A stretch of 64,000 nucleotides of DNA from Actinomadura chibensis NBRC 106107 (GCF_001552135.1 NZ_BCQP01000068.1:1-64000); one strand, 5' to 3'. Counted from the stretch's first letter, positions 19,398-28,504 are shown. The notes: generated from the sequence alone by a model not told the origin. Translations and numbers: made by a program.

Positions 19398-20681
19398 ATG
19401 CCGGCCATCGTTCTTGTCGGAGCCCAATGGGGAGATGAGGGCAAGGGCAAGGCCACAGACCTGCTCGGCGGGGACGTCGACTACGTCGTCCGCTACCAGG
19501 GTGGCAACAACGCGGGCCACACCGTGGTCATCGGCGACAAGAGCTACGCGCTGCACCTGCTGCCGTCCGGGGTGCTGTCGCCGGAGGTCGTCCCGGTGAT
19601 CGGCAACGGGGTGGTGATCGACCCGGCCGTGCTGCTCCAGGAGATCGACGGCCTGCGGGACCGCGGGGTCTCCTGCGAACGCCTGCTGATCTCGGCGAAC
19701 GCGCATCTGATCATGCCGCACCACCGGGCCCTCGACAAGGTCACCGAGCGCTACCTCGGCAAGGCCAGGATCGGCACCACCGGGCGCGGCATCGGCCCCA
19801 CCTACGCCGACAAGATCAACCGGATGGGCATCCGCGTGCAGGACCTGTTCGACCCGAACATCCTCACCCAGAAGCTCGACCTGGCGCTGCGCGAGAAGAA
19901 CCAGGTGCTGACGAAGGTCTACAACCGGCGCCGGATCGACACCGGGCCGATCGTGCAGGAGTACCTGGCGTACGGCGAGCGCCTCAAGCCGTTCGTCGCC
20001 GACACGACGCTCATCCTGAACAAGGCGCTGGACGACGGCAAGGTGATCCTGCTGGAGGGCGCGCAGGGCACGCTGCTCGACCTCGACCACGGCACCTACC
20101 CCTTCGTGACGTCGTCCAGCCCGACGGCGGGCGGCGCGTGCGCGGGCTCCGGCATCGGCCCCACGAAGATCAACCGCGTGATCGGCATCATCAAGGCGTA
20201 CACGACCCGCGTCGGCTCGGGACCGTTCCCCACCGAGCTGCTGGACGAGCAGGGCGAGTACCTGCGCACGACCGGCGGCGAGTACGGCGTCACCACCGGC
20301 CGCGACCGCCGCTGCGGCTGGTTCGACGCCGTGATCGCCCGGTACGCCACCCGCGTCAACGGCGTCACCGACTACTTCCTGACGAAGCTGGACGTCCTGT
20401 CCGGGCTGGAGCGGATCCCGGTGTGCGTCGCCTACGAGGTGGACGGCGCCCGCGTCGACGAGCTGCCCACCACGCAGACCGAGTTCCACCACGCCAAGCC
20501 GATCCTCGAATACCTGGACGGCTGGCGCGAGGACATCACCGGCGCCAAGAAGTTCGAGGACCTCCCCGAGAACGCGCAGGCCTACGTCCGCGCGCTGGAG
20601 GAGATGTCCGGCTGCCGCATCTCGGCGATCGGCGTCGGGCCGGGCCGCGACCAGACGCTGTCGCTGCGGCCGCTCGTCTAG
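19398..20681 (+). CDS. purA: adenylosuccinate synthetase
   Basis: GTP-dependent enzyme that converts IMP and aspartate to adenylosuccinate, the first committed step to AMP. The 427 residues begin MPAIVLVGAQWGDEGKGKA with the P-loop-like GDEGKGK and catalytic Asp13 region. The conserved blocks TTGRGIGPTYADK, GAQGTLLDLDHGTYPFVTSS and the GTP-binding C-terminal half are all present. The ribosome-binding site is AAGGAAAG. A glycerophosphodiesterase gene starts only 5 bp after its stop, so the two are probably co-transcribed. purD and purB, which act in the same pathway, follow 2.3 kb downstream. Confidence 0.98.
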   Translation: MPAIVLVGAQWGDEGKGKATDLLGGDVDYVVRYQGGNNAGHTVVIGDKSYALHLLPSGVLSPEVVPVIGNGVVIDPAVLLQEIDGLRDRGVSCERLLISANAHLIMPHHRALDKVTERYLGKARIGTTGRGIGPTYADKINRMGIRVQDLFDPNILTQKLDLALREKNQVLTKVYNRRRIDTGPIVQEYLAYGERLKPFVADTTLILNKALDDGKVILLEGAQGTLLDLDHGTYPFVTSSSPTAGGACAGSGIGPTKINRVIGIIKAYTTRVGSGPFPTELLDEQGEYLRTTGGEYGVTTGRDRRCGWFDAVIARYATRVNGVTDYFLTKLDVLSGLERIPVCVAYEVDGARVDELPTTQTEFHHAKPILEYLDGWREDITGAKKFEDLPENAQAYVRALEEMSGCRISAIGVGPGRDQTLSLRPLV

Positions 20682-20686
20682 CCGCC

Positions 20687-21526
20687 GTGCCGCCGGTCGA
20701 GGTCCACGGCCACCGGGGGGCGCGCGGGCTGCGCCCGGAGAACACGCTCCCCGGTTTCGTCCACGCGCTCGAACTGGGCGTCGACGTCATCGAACTGGAC
20801 GTCGGCCTCTCCTCAGACGGCGTAGTCGTCCTGAACCACGACCAGGCGCTGTCGCCGGTGAACCTGGCCGACACCGAGCCCGCCGTACCGGACGATCCCG
20901 CCTTCCCCTACGTCGGCAAGCGGATCCGCGACCTGACTCTGGCGCAGCTCCGCACGGTGGACGCGGGCGCCCGCCCGCACCCCCGCTTCACCCAGGTCCC
21001 GGTCCCGGGCGTGCGGATCCCGACCCTCGACGAGGCGTGCGCCCTGCTGGCCCCGACCGGCGTGCGCCTCTCCGTCGAGCTGAAGACCGACCCGGCCTGG
21101 CCCGAGCCCGAGATCGAGGGCCTCACCACGGCCGTCACCGGCGTCCTGGCGTCCCACGGCCTCACCGCCCGCTCCCGCCTCCTGGCCTTCGACTGGCGTG
21201 TCCTGGCGACGGCCCGCCGCGACCACCCGGAGTTCGGCCGCGTAGCGCTCCTGGAACGCAAGACCCTCGCCCCCGGCACCGCCTGGCTGGCGGGCCACCC
21301 CCCGACCGACCCGGTCTCCGTCGCCGAGGCGGTGGGCGCGCACGCCCTCTCCCCGGAGCACGCCCTGACGACCCCGGCCCTGGTGGACCAGGCCCACGCC
21401 GCCGCCCTCCAAGTCATCGTCTGGACGGTCAACACCCCCGAGGACATGACCCGCTTCATCAAGTACGGCGTGGACGCGATCGTCACCGACTACCCCGACC
21501 GCCTGAACCACGTCCTGGCGGGCTAG
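20687..21526 (+). CDS. glycerophosphodiester phosphodiesterase (GDPD family)
   Basis: Hydrolyses glycerophosphodiesters to glycerol 3-phosphate and an alcohol. The 279-residue TIM-barrel protein has the family signature HGHRGARGLRPENTLPGF (catalytic His) at about 6-23, the metal-binding IELDVGLSSDG with a second histidine in VVLNHDQ, and the C-terminal VWTVN...GVDAIVTDYPD. There is no signal peptide, so it is cytoplasmic. The start is GTG 20687, 5 bp after purA. It is convergent with corA, whose stop is 4 bp away. Confidence 0.93.
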   Translation: MPPVEVHGHRGARGLRPENTLPGFVHALELGVDVIELDVGLSSDGVVVLNHDQALSPVNLADTEPAVPDDPAFPYVGKRIRDLTLAQLRTVDAGARPHPRFTQVPVPGVRIPTLDEACALLAPTGVRLSVELKTDPAWPEPEIEGLTTAVTGVLASHGLTARSRLLAFDWRVLATARRDHPEFGRVALLERKTLAPGTAWLAGHPPTDPVSVAEAVGAHALSPEHALTTPALVDQAHAAALQVIVWTVNTPEDMTRFIKYGVDAIVTDYPDRLNHVLAG

Positions 21527-21530
21527 GCCG

Positions 21531-22613
21531 TCACAGCCAGCCGTTGCGGCGGAAGCCCCGGTAGAGGGACATGCAGGCCATGGCTATGACCACGAGGATC
21601 ATGGGATAGCCGTAGCGCCATCTGGTCTCGGGCATGAAGTCGAAGTTCATGCCGTAGATGCCCGCTATGGCGGTGGGGACCATGAAGATGGCGCCCCAGG
21701 CGGAGATCTTGCGCATGTCGCGGTTGTCGGCGACGGTCACCTGGGTCATGTGCGCCTGGAGGATGGGGTTGAGCAGTTCGTCGTAGGACTCGACCTGCTC
21801 GCGGACGCGGGTGAGGTGGTCCTCGACGTCGCGGAGGTACTCCTTGATCTCGGCGGGGACGAACCGGCGCCCGGACAGGTTGCGCAGGGGTCCGGCGAGC
21901 GGGCCCACGGCGCGCTTGAGCTGGATGACCTCGCGCTTGAGCCGGTAGATGCGGCGGGACTCGTCGGTGCGCTCGGGCGAGAAGACGGCCTCCTCGACCT
22001 CGTCGATGTCCTCCATGACGGCGTCGGCGACGCCGACGTAGCCGTCGACGACGCGGTCGGCGACGGCGTGCAGGACGGCGGCCGGGCCGAGCGCGAGCCG
22101 CGCCGGGTCCTTCTCCAGGTCGCGCCGGACGGGGCCGAGCTCCCCGTGCGCGCCGTGCCGGACGGTCACCACGAAGTCCGGCCCGCAGAAGAGCATGATC
22201 TCGCCGGTCTCCACGACCTCGGCGCCGCCGGGCCCGCTGGAGACGTAGCCGACCGTCTTCATCACGACGAAGTGGACGTCGTCGTAGCGTTCGAGCTTCG
22301 GCCGCTGGTGGGCGTGGATCGCGTCCTCGACGGCGAGCGGGTGCAGGCCGAAGACCTCGGCGAGGTCGGCCAGCTCGGTCGCGGACGGCTCGTGCAGCCC
22401 GACCCAGACGAAGCCCGCGCTCTCACCGTCGGGGGTGAGGCGGCCGTCGCGGATGAGGCGGACGGCGTCGGCGACGGTGTCGGTGCAGGCTCGATGGCCG
22501 TCGATGTAGGCGGCCCAGTCGATCACGGCGGTATCGCGGTCCGGGGCCTGGACGCCGGCGGGGCGGCGAGTCTTGAACAGCGCGCGTCCGGGGCGGACTC
22601 GTGTCATGGCCAT
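21531..22613 (-). CDS. corA: CorA-type magnesium transporter
   Basis: Pentameric Mg2+ (and Co2+/Ni2+) channel of 360 residues: a large cytoplasmic domain (about 1-295) with long stalk helices, then two C-terminal transmembrane helices flanking the invariant GMN motif in IYGMNFDFMPE. The basic cytoplasmic end RGFRRNGWL closes the protein. ATG 22613 has AGGAG six bases upstream; ATG 22607 is weaker. A 38-codon leader ORF with its own strong Shine-Dalgarno sequence lies 56 bp upstream in the same direction. Confidence 0.95.
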   Translation of the reverse strand: MAMTRVRPGRALFKTRRPAGVQAPDRDTAVIDWAAYIDGHRACTDTVADAVRLIRDGRLTPDGESAGFVWVGLHEPSATELADLAEVFGLHPLAVEDAIHAHQRPKLERYDDVHFVVMKTVGYVSSGPGGAEVVETGEIMLFCGPDFVVTVRHGAHGELGPVRRDLEKDPARLALGPAAVLHAVADRVVDGYVGVADAVMEDIDEVEEAVFSPERTDESRRIYRLKREVIQLKRAVGPLAGPLRNLSGRRFVPAEIKEYLRDVEDHLTRVREQVESYDELLNPILQAHMTQVTVADNRDMRKISAWGAIFMVPTAIAGIYGMNFDFMPETRWRYGYPMILVVIAMACMSLYRGFRRNGWL

Positions 22614-22989
22614 GAGGTGCTCCTAACCCGCCGGCCACACGCGCGTAGCGCGCGCTCAACCCAGGCTGGTCAGCGAAGGGAGCACGCGGAGGCGACGGCC
22701 GGACGCCAGATGGAGGCGGACGGAGGGACAGTCCTGCCCGGACTGTGAGGGTTTTCCGGCGAACTGCAAGGATCACCAGGACTCATCCCGACCACCTCCT
22801 TTCCCGGCCTCGACGGCAGGCGGTCAAGCCTGTGGAAGCTTACCAGCCGACTTTAAGGACGCCGTCCGCATCGGGAAGGTTCACCTGTCCCGAGTGTGAC
22901 CGTCCCCTCATTCCGCGGAACGTCCGGCCGCGCGGTGGTATGCCCGGCCCGCCGCCCGCCGCGCCCGGCGCACACTAAGCTCGCGTGAC
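22614..22989. other. 376-bp divergent intergenic region corA/purD
   Basis: It holds the corA leader ORF (22670-22786, -) and, in the minus-strand RNA, a hairpin CGCGCG-CTA-CGCGCG between leader ORF and corA (about 22643-22657) and another hairpin CAGGC-TTGACC-GCCTG upstream of the leader ORF. Both could control corA expression. The plus-strand promoter of purD must also lie here but I cannot place it. Confidence 0.5.
22670..22786 (-). CDS. candidate 38-residue Pro-rich leader peptide of corA
   Basis: A short ORF, MSPGDPCSSPENPHSPGRTV onward, of 38 codons. It starts at ATG behind a near-consensus AAAGGAGG with 8-base spacing, which is better than most genes nearby. It has eight prolines, including one PP pair, and ends 56 bases before corA. 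In Salmonella, short Pro-containing leaders (MgtL, CorL) control Mg2+ transporter expression by ribosome stalling and Rho access; a similar mechanism is inferred here. The peptide itself may have no function. Confidence 0.5.
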   Translation of the reverse strand: MSPGDPCSSPENPHSPGRTVPPSASIWRPAVASACSLR

Positions 22990-24237
22990 GTGCGAGTACT
23001 CGTCCTTGGATCGGGTGGCCGCGAGCACGCGCTCGCCCGCGCCCTGCACCGCGACCCTGCCGTCACCGCCGTCCACTGCGCGCCGGGCAACCCCGGCACG
23101 GCCGGGATCGCGGACAACCACGCCCTCGACCCGACCGATCCGACCGCCGTCACCGAGCTGGCCGGACGGCTCCGCGCCGACCTCGTCGTCGTCGGCCCGG
23201 AGGCGGTGCTGATGGCGGGCGTCGGCGACGCGCTGCGCCGGGCGGGCGTCCCGTGCTTCGGCCCGGACCGCGCCGCCGCACGGATCGAAGGGTCCAAGGC
23301 GTTCGCGAAGGAGATCATGGCGGCGGCCCGGGTGCCGACCGCCGAGGCGCGGGTCTGCGAGACGTCCGCGCAGGTGGACGAGGCCCTCGACGCGTTCGGC
23401 CCGCCCTTCGTCGTCAAGGACGACGGCCTCGCCGCGGGCAAGGGCGTCGTCGTCACCGCCGACCGGGAGGCCGCGGCGGCGCACGCGGCCGCATGCGGCC
23501 GCGTCGTGATCGAGGAGTTCCTCGACGGCCCCGAGGTCTCCCTGTTCGCGCTGTGCGACGGGGAGCACGCCGTCCCGCTGCTGCCCGCGCAGGACTTCAA
23601 GCGCGCCTACGACGGCGACGAGGGCCCGAACACGGGCGGGATGGGCGCGTACACGCCGCTGCCCTGGGCGCCGGACGGGCTCGTCGAGGAGATCATGGCG
23701 ACGGTCGTCCAGCCCGCCGTGGACGAGCTGCGCCGCCGCGAGACGCCGTACGTGGGCGTCCTGTACGCGGGGCTGGCGCTGACGTCGGCGGGCATCCGCG
23801 TCGTGGAGTTCAACGCGCGCTTCGGCGACCCGGAGACGCAGGTCGTCCTGGACCGGCTGGCCACCCCGCTCGGGACGCTCCTCCAGTCCTGCGCGATCGG
23901 CGGCCTGGACCCGGCGTTCCGGCCGGAGTGGCGCCCCGGCGCGGCCGTCACGGTGGTCGTGGCCGCCGAGGGGTACCCGGCCGCGCCGGTCAAGGGCGAC
24001 GAGATCACCGGGCTGGCCGAGGCGGCCAAGGTCGAAGGCGCGTACGTGCTGCACGCGGGCACGAGGACGGACCCGGACGGGCGCCTCCTCTCGAACGGCG
24101 GCCGCGTCCTGAACGTCGTCGGCACGGGCGACTCCCTGGCGGCGGCCCGCGCCGCCGCCTACGCCGCCGTGGCCGAGATCGGCCTGCGCGCCTCCCACCA
24201 CCGCACCGACATCGCCCTCCGGGCCGCGACCGGCTGA
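22990..24237 (+). CDS. purD: phosphoribosylamine-glycine ligase (GAR synthetase)
   Basis: ATP-grasp enzyme of purine synthesis: phosphoribosylamine + glycine + ATP gives GAR. The 415 residues start MRVLVLGSGGREHALAR (N domain), followed by the ATP-grasp domain with PPFVVKDDGLAAGKGV, and the metal/phosphate region VVEFNARFGDPETQ near 275-290. The length is standard. The start is GTG 22990. purB follows after 61 bp, giving a purD-purB unit; the usual next gene, purC, is not found here. Confidence 0.98.
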   Translation: MRVLVLGSGGREHALARALHRDPAVTAVHCAPGNPGTAGIADNHALDPTDPTAVTELAGRLRADLVVVGPEAVLMAGVGDALRRAGVPCFGPDRAAARIEGSKAFAKEIMAAARVPTAEARVCETSAQVDEALDAFGPPFVVKDDGLAAGKGVVVTADREAAAAHAAACGRVVIEEFLDGPEVSLFALCDGEHAVPLLPAQDFKRAYDGDEGPNTGGMGAYTPLPWAPDGLVEEIMATVVQPAVDELRRRETPYVGVLYAGLALTSAGIRVVEFNARFGDPETQVVLDRLATPLGTLLQSCAIGGLDPAFRPEWRPGAAVTVVVAAEGYPAAPVKGDEITGLAEAAKVEGAYVLHAGTRTDPDGRLLSNGGRVLNVVGTGDSLAAARAAAYAAVAEIGLRASHHRTDIALRAATG

Positions 24238-24298
24238 GCGCGGCTCGCCCGCGGCACCTGGTTTCCGGGGACAGGGCCGTACCTGGGACAATGACCGG

Positions 24299-25609
24299 GT
24301 GATCGAGCGCTACACACTCCCGGAGATGGGGCGCGTCTGGAGCGACGCGCACAAGTACGAGCTTTGGTGCAAGGTCGAGACCCTGGTGGTCGAGGCCCAC
24401 GCCGAGGCCGGGACGATCCCGCCGGAGGTGGTGGAGCCGGTCCGGAACGCGCCGCCGCCGACGCCGGAGGCGGTGCACGCGATCGAGGCGGTCACGCAGC
24501 ACGACGTGATCGCCTTCCTGTCGGCATGGGCGGACAACACCGAGCCCCGCGAGGCGGCCCGGTACGTCCACTTCGGGATGACGTCGTCCGACCTGCTGGA
24601 CACGGCGCTCGCGCTCCAGCTCGTCGAGGCCACCGACATCCTGCTCGGCAAGGCGGACGCGCTCGTCGCGACCCTGCGCGACCACGCGCTCGCGCACCGG
24701 GCGACGCTGCGGGTCGGGCGGACGCACGGCATCCACGGCGAGCCGGACGTGTGGGGCCACCGCGTCGCCGACTTCGCGTTCGCGCTGGCCAGGTCCCGCG
24801 ACCGGCTCCGGCGCGCCCGCGCGTCCGTCGGCGTGATGGCGATCTCCGGCGCGGTCGGGACGTACTCCAACATCGACCCGTCCGTCGAGCTGCACGTCGC
24901 CCGGAAGCTCGGCCTGGAGGCGGCCGACGTGTCGACCCAGGTCGTCATGCGGGACGGCATCAGCGAATGGGTCTCCGCCCTCGCGATCATGGCGACGGTG
25001 TGCGAGGCGATCGCGCTGGAGGTGCGGCACGGGCAGCGCACCGAGGTCCGCGAGCTGTGGGAGCCGTTCGGCAAGGGCCAGAAGGGCTCGTCGGCGATGC
25101 CGCACAAGAAGAACCCGATCATCTCCGAGCGGCTCGCCGGGATGGCGCGGATCGTGCGGGCGCAGATCGTCCCGGTGCTGGAGGGCATCCCGCTGTGGCA
25201 CGAGCGCGACATCTCGCACTCGTCGACGGAGCGGATCGCGCTGCCGGACGCGTCCATCGCGCTCGACTACATGCTGAACCTGACGAACCGCCTGATGTCC
25301 GGCCTCGTGGTGGACGAGGCCCGCATGAAGGCCAACCTGGAGTCGACCGGCGGCCTCATCTACACCTCGACCGTCCTGCTGGAGCTGGTCGAGGCGGGGA
25401 TGTCGCGGGACGACGAGGCGTACCCGCTCGTCCAGAAGGCCGCCATGGAGACGTGGGAGACCGGCACGCCGTTCCGGGAGACGCTGCGCGGGCACGCAGC
25501 CGCGGCGGGCCTGAAGCTGGACGAGGGCCGCCTGGACGAGGTCTGCCGCCCCGAGCGGTTCGTCGAACGGCTCGGCCCGATGTTCGACCGCCTCGCCTCC
25601 CTCCAGTAA
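24299..25609 (+). CDS. purB: adenylosuccinate lyase
   Basis: Bifunctional lyase of purine synthesis that cleaves SAICAR and adenylosuccinate, releasing fumarate. The 436-residue protein has the fumarase/aspartase superfamily signature GSSAMPHKKNP near residues 262-272, the catalytic-His region TSSDLLDTALA and the RTHGIHGEP segment. The start is GTG 24299. It is followed after 26 bp by a MOSC-domain gene with a TTG start, which may be translationally linked. Confidence 0.98.
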   Translation: MIERYTLPEMGRVWSDAHKYELWCKVETLVVEAHAEAGTIPPEVVEPVRNAPPPTPEAVHAIEAVTQHDVIAFLSAWADNTEPREAARYVHFGMTSSDLLDTALALQLVEATDILLGKADALVATLRDHALAHRATLRVGRTHGIHGEPDVWGHRVADFAFALARSRDRLRRARASVGVMAISGAVGTYSNIDPSVELHVARKLGLEAADVSTQVVMRDGISEWVSALAIMATVCEAIALEVRHGQRTEVRELWEPFGKGQKGSSAMPHKKNPIISERLAGMARIVRAQIVPVLEGIPLWHERDISHSSTERIALPDASIALDYMLNLTNRLMSGLVVDEARMKANLESTGGLIYTSTVLLELVEAGMSRDDEAYPLVQKAAMETWETGTPFRETLRGHAAAAGLKLDEGRLDEVCRPERFVERLGPMFDRLASLQ

Positions 25610-25635
25610 CCCAGCGGAACCCGACAGGAGGGGCC

Positions 25636-26460
25636 TTGACGGCGACACCGACGGCGACATCGACGGCGACACTGACCGAGCTGAACGTCTATCCGCTGAA
25701 AAGCGGGCGCGGGACGGCACTGCGCACCGCCGAGCTGACCGCGACCGGTCTGCTGTTCGATCGTGAGTTCATGCTCGTCACTCCGGAAGGCCGCTTTCTG
25801 TCGCAGCGGGAACTCGCGGAGATGGCTTTGCTGCGGCCCTCCTATGACGGCGAGATTCTCACCGTGAACGGCCGGGACGCCAAAACGCTCGCGCACAAGG
25901 CCGTGGACGACGGCGAAGTGCTGGACGTGCTCGTCCACCGCACGGAATGCCGGGGCGTCGACCAGGGCGACGAGGCGGCCGCGTGGTTCTCGTCCTTTCT
26001 GGACCGGGAGTGCAGGCTCGTGCGGTTCACCGGCCACCGGCCGACGTCCCGGGCGGGCGGCGAGGTGAAGTTCGCCGACAGCTACCCGCTGCTGGTCATC
26101 TCCGCCGAGTCCCTGGCCGACCTGAACGGGCGCCTGGCCGGACGCGTGGCCGAGCCGCTGCCCATGAACCGGTTCAGGCCGAGCCTCGTGATCGAGGGCC
26201 TCGGCCCCTACGCCGAGGACGACGTCCGCCTCCTGCGGGTCGGCGCGACCGTGATCGAGGTGGTCAAGGCGTGCGCCCGCTGCGTGGTCACCACGACCGA
26301 CCAGGACACCGCCGAGCGGGGCCGCGAGCCGCTGCGGACGCTTGCGTCCTACCGCACCCGCGACCGCGGCATCAGGTTCGGTGTGAACGCCGTCCCGCGC
26401 ACCCTCGGGCCCCTCGCCGTAGGGGATCCGGTCGAGGTGCTGGAGGCCCGTTCGGGCTGA
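25636..26460 (+). CDS. MOSC-domain protein (YcbX/mARC-like)
   Basis: Predicted molybdenum-cofactor-binding reductase component of about 274 residues. An N-terminal MOSC_N beta-barrel (LNVYPLKSGRGTALRTAEL) leads to a MOSC domain carrying the conserved cysteine in KACARCVVTTTDQDT, the cofactor ligand of YcbX and mARC, which reduce N-hydroxylated compounds. The start is TTG 25636 behind a strong AGGAGGGG. The first codons are a 12-bp imperfect repeat (ACGGCGACA units) encoding TATPTATSTATLTE, an unusual low-complexity N terminus. It follows purB by 26 bp. Confidence 0.88.
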   Translation: MTATPTATSTATLTELNVYPLKSGRGTALRTAELTATGLLFDREFMLVTPEGRFLSQRELAEMALLRPSYDGEILTVNGRDAKTLAHKAVDDGEVLDVLVHRTECRGVDQGDEAAAWFSSFLDRECRLVRFTGHRPTSRAGGEVKFADSYPLLVISAESLADLNGRLAGRVAEPLPMNRFRPSLVIEGLGPYAEDDVRLLRVGATVIEVVKACARCVVTTTDQDTAERGREPLRTLASYRTRDRGIRFGVNAVPRTLGPLAVGDPVEVLEARSG

Positions 26461-26517
26461 TCACCGGTGGTGCGCGGTTTGATCTCCGCGGTTCGGGCGA
26501 AGCTTCGCGAGCGGGGG

Positions 26518-26546
26518 GCCCACCGAACTTTCCGCGTCCGGTGGGC
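26518..26546 (+). terminator. hairpin downstream of the MOSC gene
   Basis: GCCCACCG (26518-26525) pairs perfectly with CGGTGGGC (26539-26546) across a 13-base loop, 57 bp after the MOSC stop. There is no U-run, as is common for actinomycete terminators. A second hairpin, CGGGCCGC/GCGGCCCG, lies at 26578-26604 and could instead belong to the murA leader. Confidence 0.5.
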
Positions 26547-26711
26547 ATCACAAGGGGCAGAGTGACACCCGAGTAGGCGGGCCGCACGCGACACTCGCGG
26601 CCCGGTGGTTTACTGGGGTCGCGTTGGCGCAGAGGGGGACACCGTTCGGCGCGCTCGGCCCTCGTGCTCCCACTTGCAGGCACTATCCCCACCGAGAAGG
26701 AGTAAAGCGGC

Positions 26712-28004
26712 ATGAGCATGGGCCACGAGGTTCGCTACCGCGTGCGCGGCGGCAGTCAGCTGCACGGCACCGTATTCGTGCAGGGGGCGAAGAACGCCGT
26801 CCTGCCGATGATCGGCGCCTCGCTGATGGCCTCCAAGGGGCGCACCGTGCTGCGCAACGTCCCGATCATCGAGGACGTCCGGCGCGCGGTCGAACTCGCC
26901 CGGGCCGTGGGAGCCAAGGCCGAACTGCACGAGACCGAGCGCACCCTGGTGATCGACGCCTCGTCGCTGAGCAGCCCGGTGCTGCCCGCCGACATCGCGT
27001 CCCGGTTCCGCGGCTCGTTCCTGTTCGTCCCGGCCCTGCTGCACCGCCTCGGCGAGGCGGTCATCGAGGGCGTCGGCGGCTGCAACCTCGGTAGCCGCAA
27101 CCTCGACTTCCACTACAACGGCTTCAAGCGGATGGGCGCCACGGTCACCGAGCAGGTGGCCGACAACGGCGACGGCATCATCCACATCAAGGCCGGCGAC
27201 CTGCGCGGCGGGACGCTCTACTGCGACACCCCCTCGCACACCGGCACCGAGAACCTGATCATGGCGGCGGCGCTGGCCCGCGGCACCACGCTGATCAAGA
27301 ACGCGGCGCTGGAGCCGGAGGTGCTCGACAACATCGCGATCCTCCAGGCGATGGGCGCCAAGATCAGCGGGGGCGGCACCGGTTTCATCACCGTCGAGGG
27401 CGTGGACGAGCTGACCGCCGTCGAGCACACCGTCATGCCCGACCGGATCGACGCGGGCGTCTTCGTGATGGCCGCCGCGATCACCGGCGGCGACCTGAAC
27501 CTCGTCGGCGCCACGCTGGAGCACCTCGGCGTCGCCGCCGACAAGCTGGAGCAGATGGGCGTCGAGTTCCACCAGCAGGGCGCGGTGCTGCAGGTTCGCC
27601 GCGACCGGACGCTCCGTCCGATAAACGTGATCACCGACGAGTACCCGGGGTTCGCCACCGACCTCCAGTCGCCGATCATGGCGCTGTCCTGCTTCGCGGA
27701 GGGCCCGTCCTACATCTACGAGCGGATCTTCGACGGCCGGTTCAAGCTGGCCGACGAGCTCGCGAAGATGGGCGCCGACATCGAGGTGGACGGCAACCGC
27801 GCCAAGGTCAACGGCCCGCGCGGGCTGCGCGGCGCGGAGGTGGAGGCGCACGACCTGCGCTGCGGCAGCGCGCTGGTGCTGGCCGGGCTCGCCGCCGAGG
27901 GCGAGACGACGATCACGTCCGCCTACTACCTCGACCGCGGGCACGCGCACACCGCCGAGCGGCTGTCGCAGCTCGGCGCGGAGATCGTCCGCGAGGTCGG
28001 CTGA
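26712..28004 (+). CDS. murA: UDP-N-acetylglucosamine 1-carboxyvinyltransferase (MurA family)
   Basis: Transfers enolpyruvate from PEP to UDP-GlcNAc, the first committed step of peptidoglycan synthesis. The 430 residues show the inverse alpha/beta-barrel repeat of EPSP-synthase-like enzymes: VFVQGAKNAVLP near the N terminus, the catalytic loop VGGCNLGSRNLDFH with Cys124 (fosfomycin-sensitive type, not the Asp variant of mycobacteria) and late FATDLQSPIMALSCFAEG. ATG 26712 is preceded by AAGGAG. The sequence is rather unlike the canonical actinobacterial MurA, so it may be a second MurA paralogue. The next gene lies 780 bp away. Confidence 0.9.
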   Translation: MSMGHEVRYRVRGGSQLHGTVFVQGAKNAVLPMIGASLMASKGRTVLRNVPIIEDVRRAVELARAVGAKAELHETERTLVIDASSLSSPVLPADIASRFRGSFLFVPALLHRLGEAVIEGVGGCNLGSRNLDFHYNGFKRMGATVTEQVADNGDGIIHIKAGDLRGGTLYCDTPSHTGTENLIMAAALARGTTLIKNAALEPEVLDNIAILQAMGAKISGGGTGFITVEGVDELTAVEHTVMPDRIDAGVFVMAAAITGGDLNLVGATLEHLGVAADKLEQMGVEFHQQGAVLQVRRDRTLRPINVITDEYPGFATDLQSPIMALSCFAEGPSYIYERIFDGRFKLADELAKMGADIEVDGNRAKVNGPRGLRGAEVEAHDLRCGSALVLAGLAAEGETTITSAYYLDRGHAHTAERLSQLGAEIVREVG

Positions 28005-28290
28005 ACCCCCGGCCGAGCCCCGGCGGGCCGCCCGTCCGGCGGCCCGCCGCCCCGCCGCTCCCGGCCGGACCGGCGAAGTGACCGGGTGGTCGCCTGCGGT
28101 ACGGACCGGACCGGTGGATTCGGCCGAATGTGGCCCCTCCTGACCAACTCACGAGTAGCTTCTGACCGACGCAGTAACGCGCGACCGCCAATCGGTTCAG
28201 CAATGTGTCACCATCTGATTACGCACCGCACGAATTCGACGCCCGGATGAGGCCCCCCGCGAACCGGTGAGCTGGGAAGAAACGCGTGGA

Positions 28291-28313
28291 ACGGTCCGCT
28301 TCGGACGGACCGT
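28291..28313. promoter_or_regulatory. perfect 8-bp-arm hairpin/dyad downstream of murA
   Basis: ACGGTCCG (28291-28298) and CGGACCGT (28306-28313) are exact complements around a 7-base CTTCGGA loop, with CGCG-rich flanks that can extend the pairing. It may be the murA terminator (287 bp after the stop) or a regulatory site. No U-run. Confidence 0.4.
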
Positions 28314-28372
28314 AACGCGGTAAGAAATCACCGGGCCCGCCGACCGGAGCCGCGCCACCGGATCACTCGTCT

Positions 28373-28400
28373 TTCCGGACCGAACGGCAGCGGTCCGGAA
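28373..28400. promoter_or_regulatory. perfect 9-bp-arm inverted repeat
   Basis: TTCCGGACC (28373-28381) and GGTCCGGAA (28392-28400) are exact complements separated by 10 bases. The centre-to-centre arm spacing of 19 bp, about two helical turns, suits a dimeric regulator as well as an RNA hairpin. It shares the core GGTCC with the dyad at 28291. Confidence 0.45.
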
Positions 28401-28504
28401 TGATTTCGGCCCCGGGTAAACCGAACCCGCACGCCAGGGGTCTCCAGTGTGGACAACAGTGTCGGTAGAGCCCTTCCAGGGTGTTTTCGGGTCTTGTTTT
28501 TCAA

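Noticed and set aside
22745..22978. A 77-codon + frame antisense to the corA leader
   Set aside because: No Shine-Dalgarno site or conserved pattern; the minus-strand leader ORF with AAAGGAGG is the better explanation.
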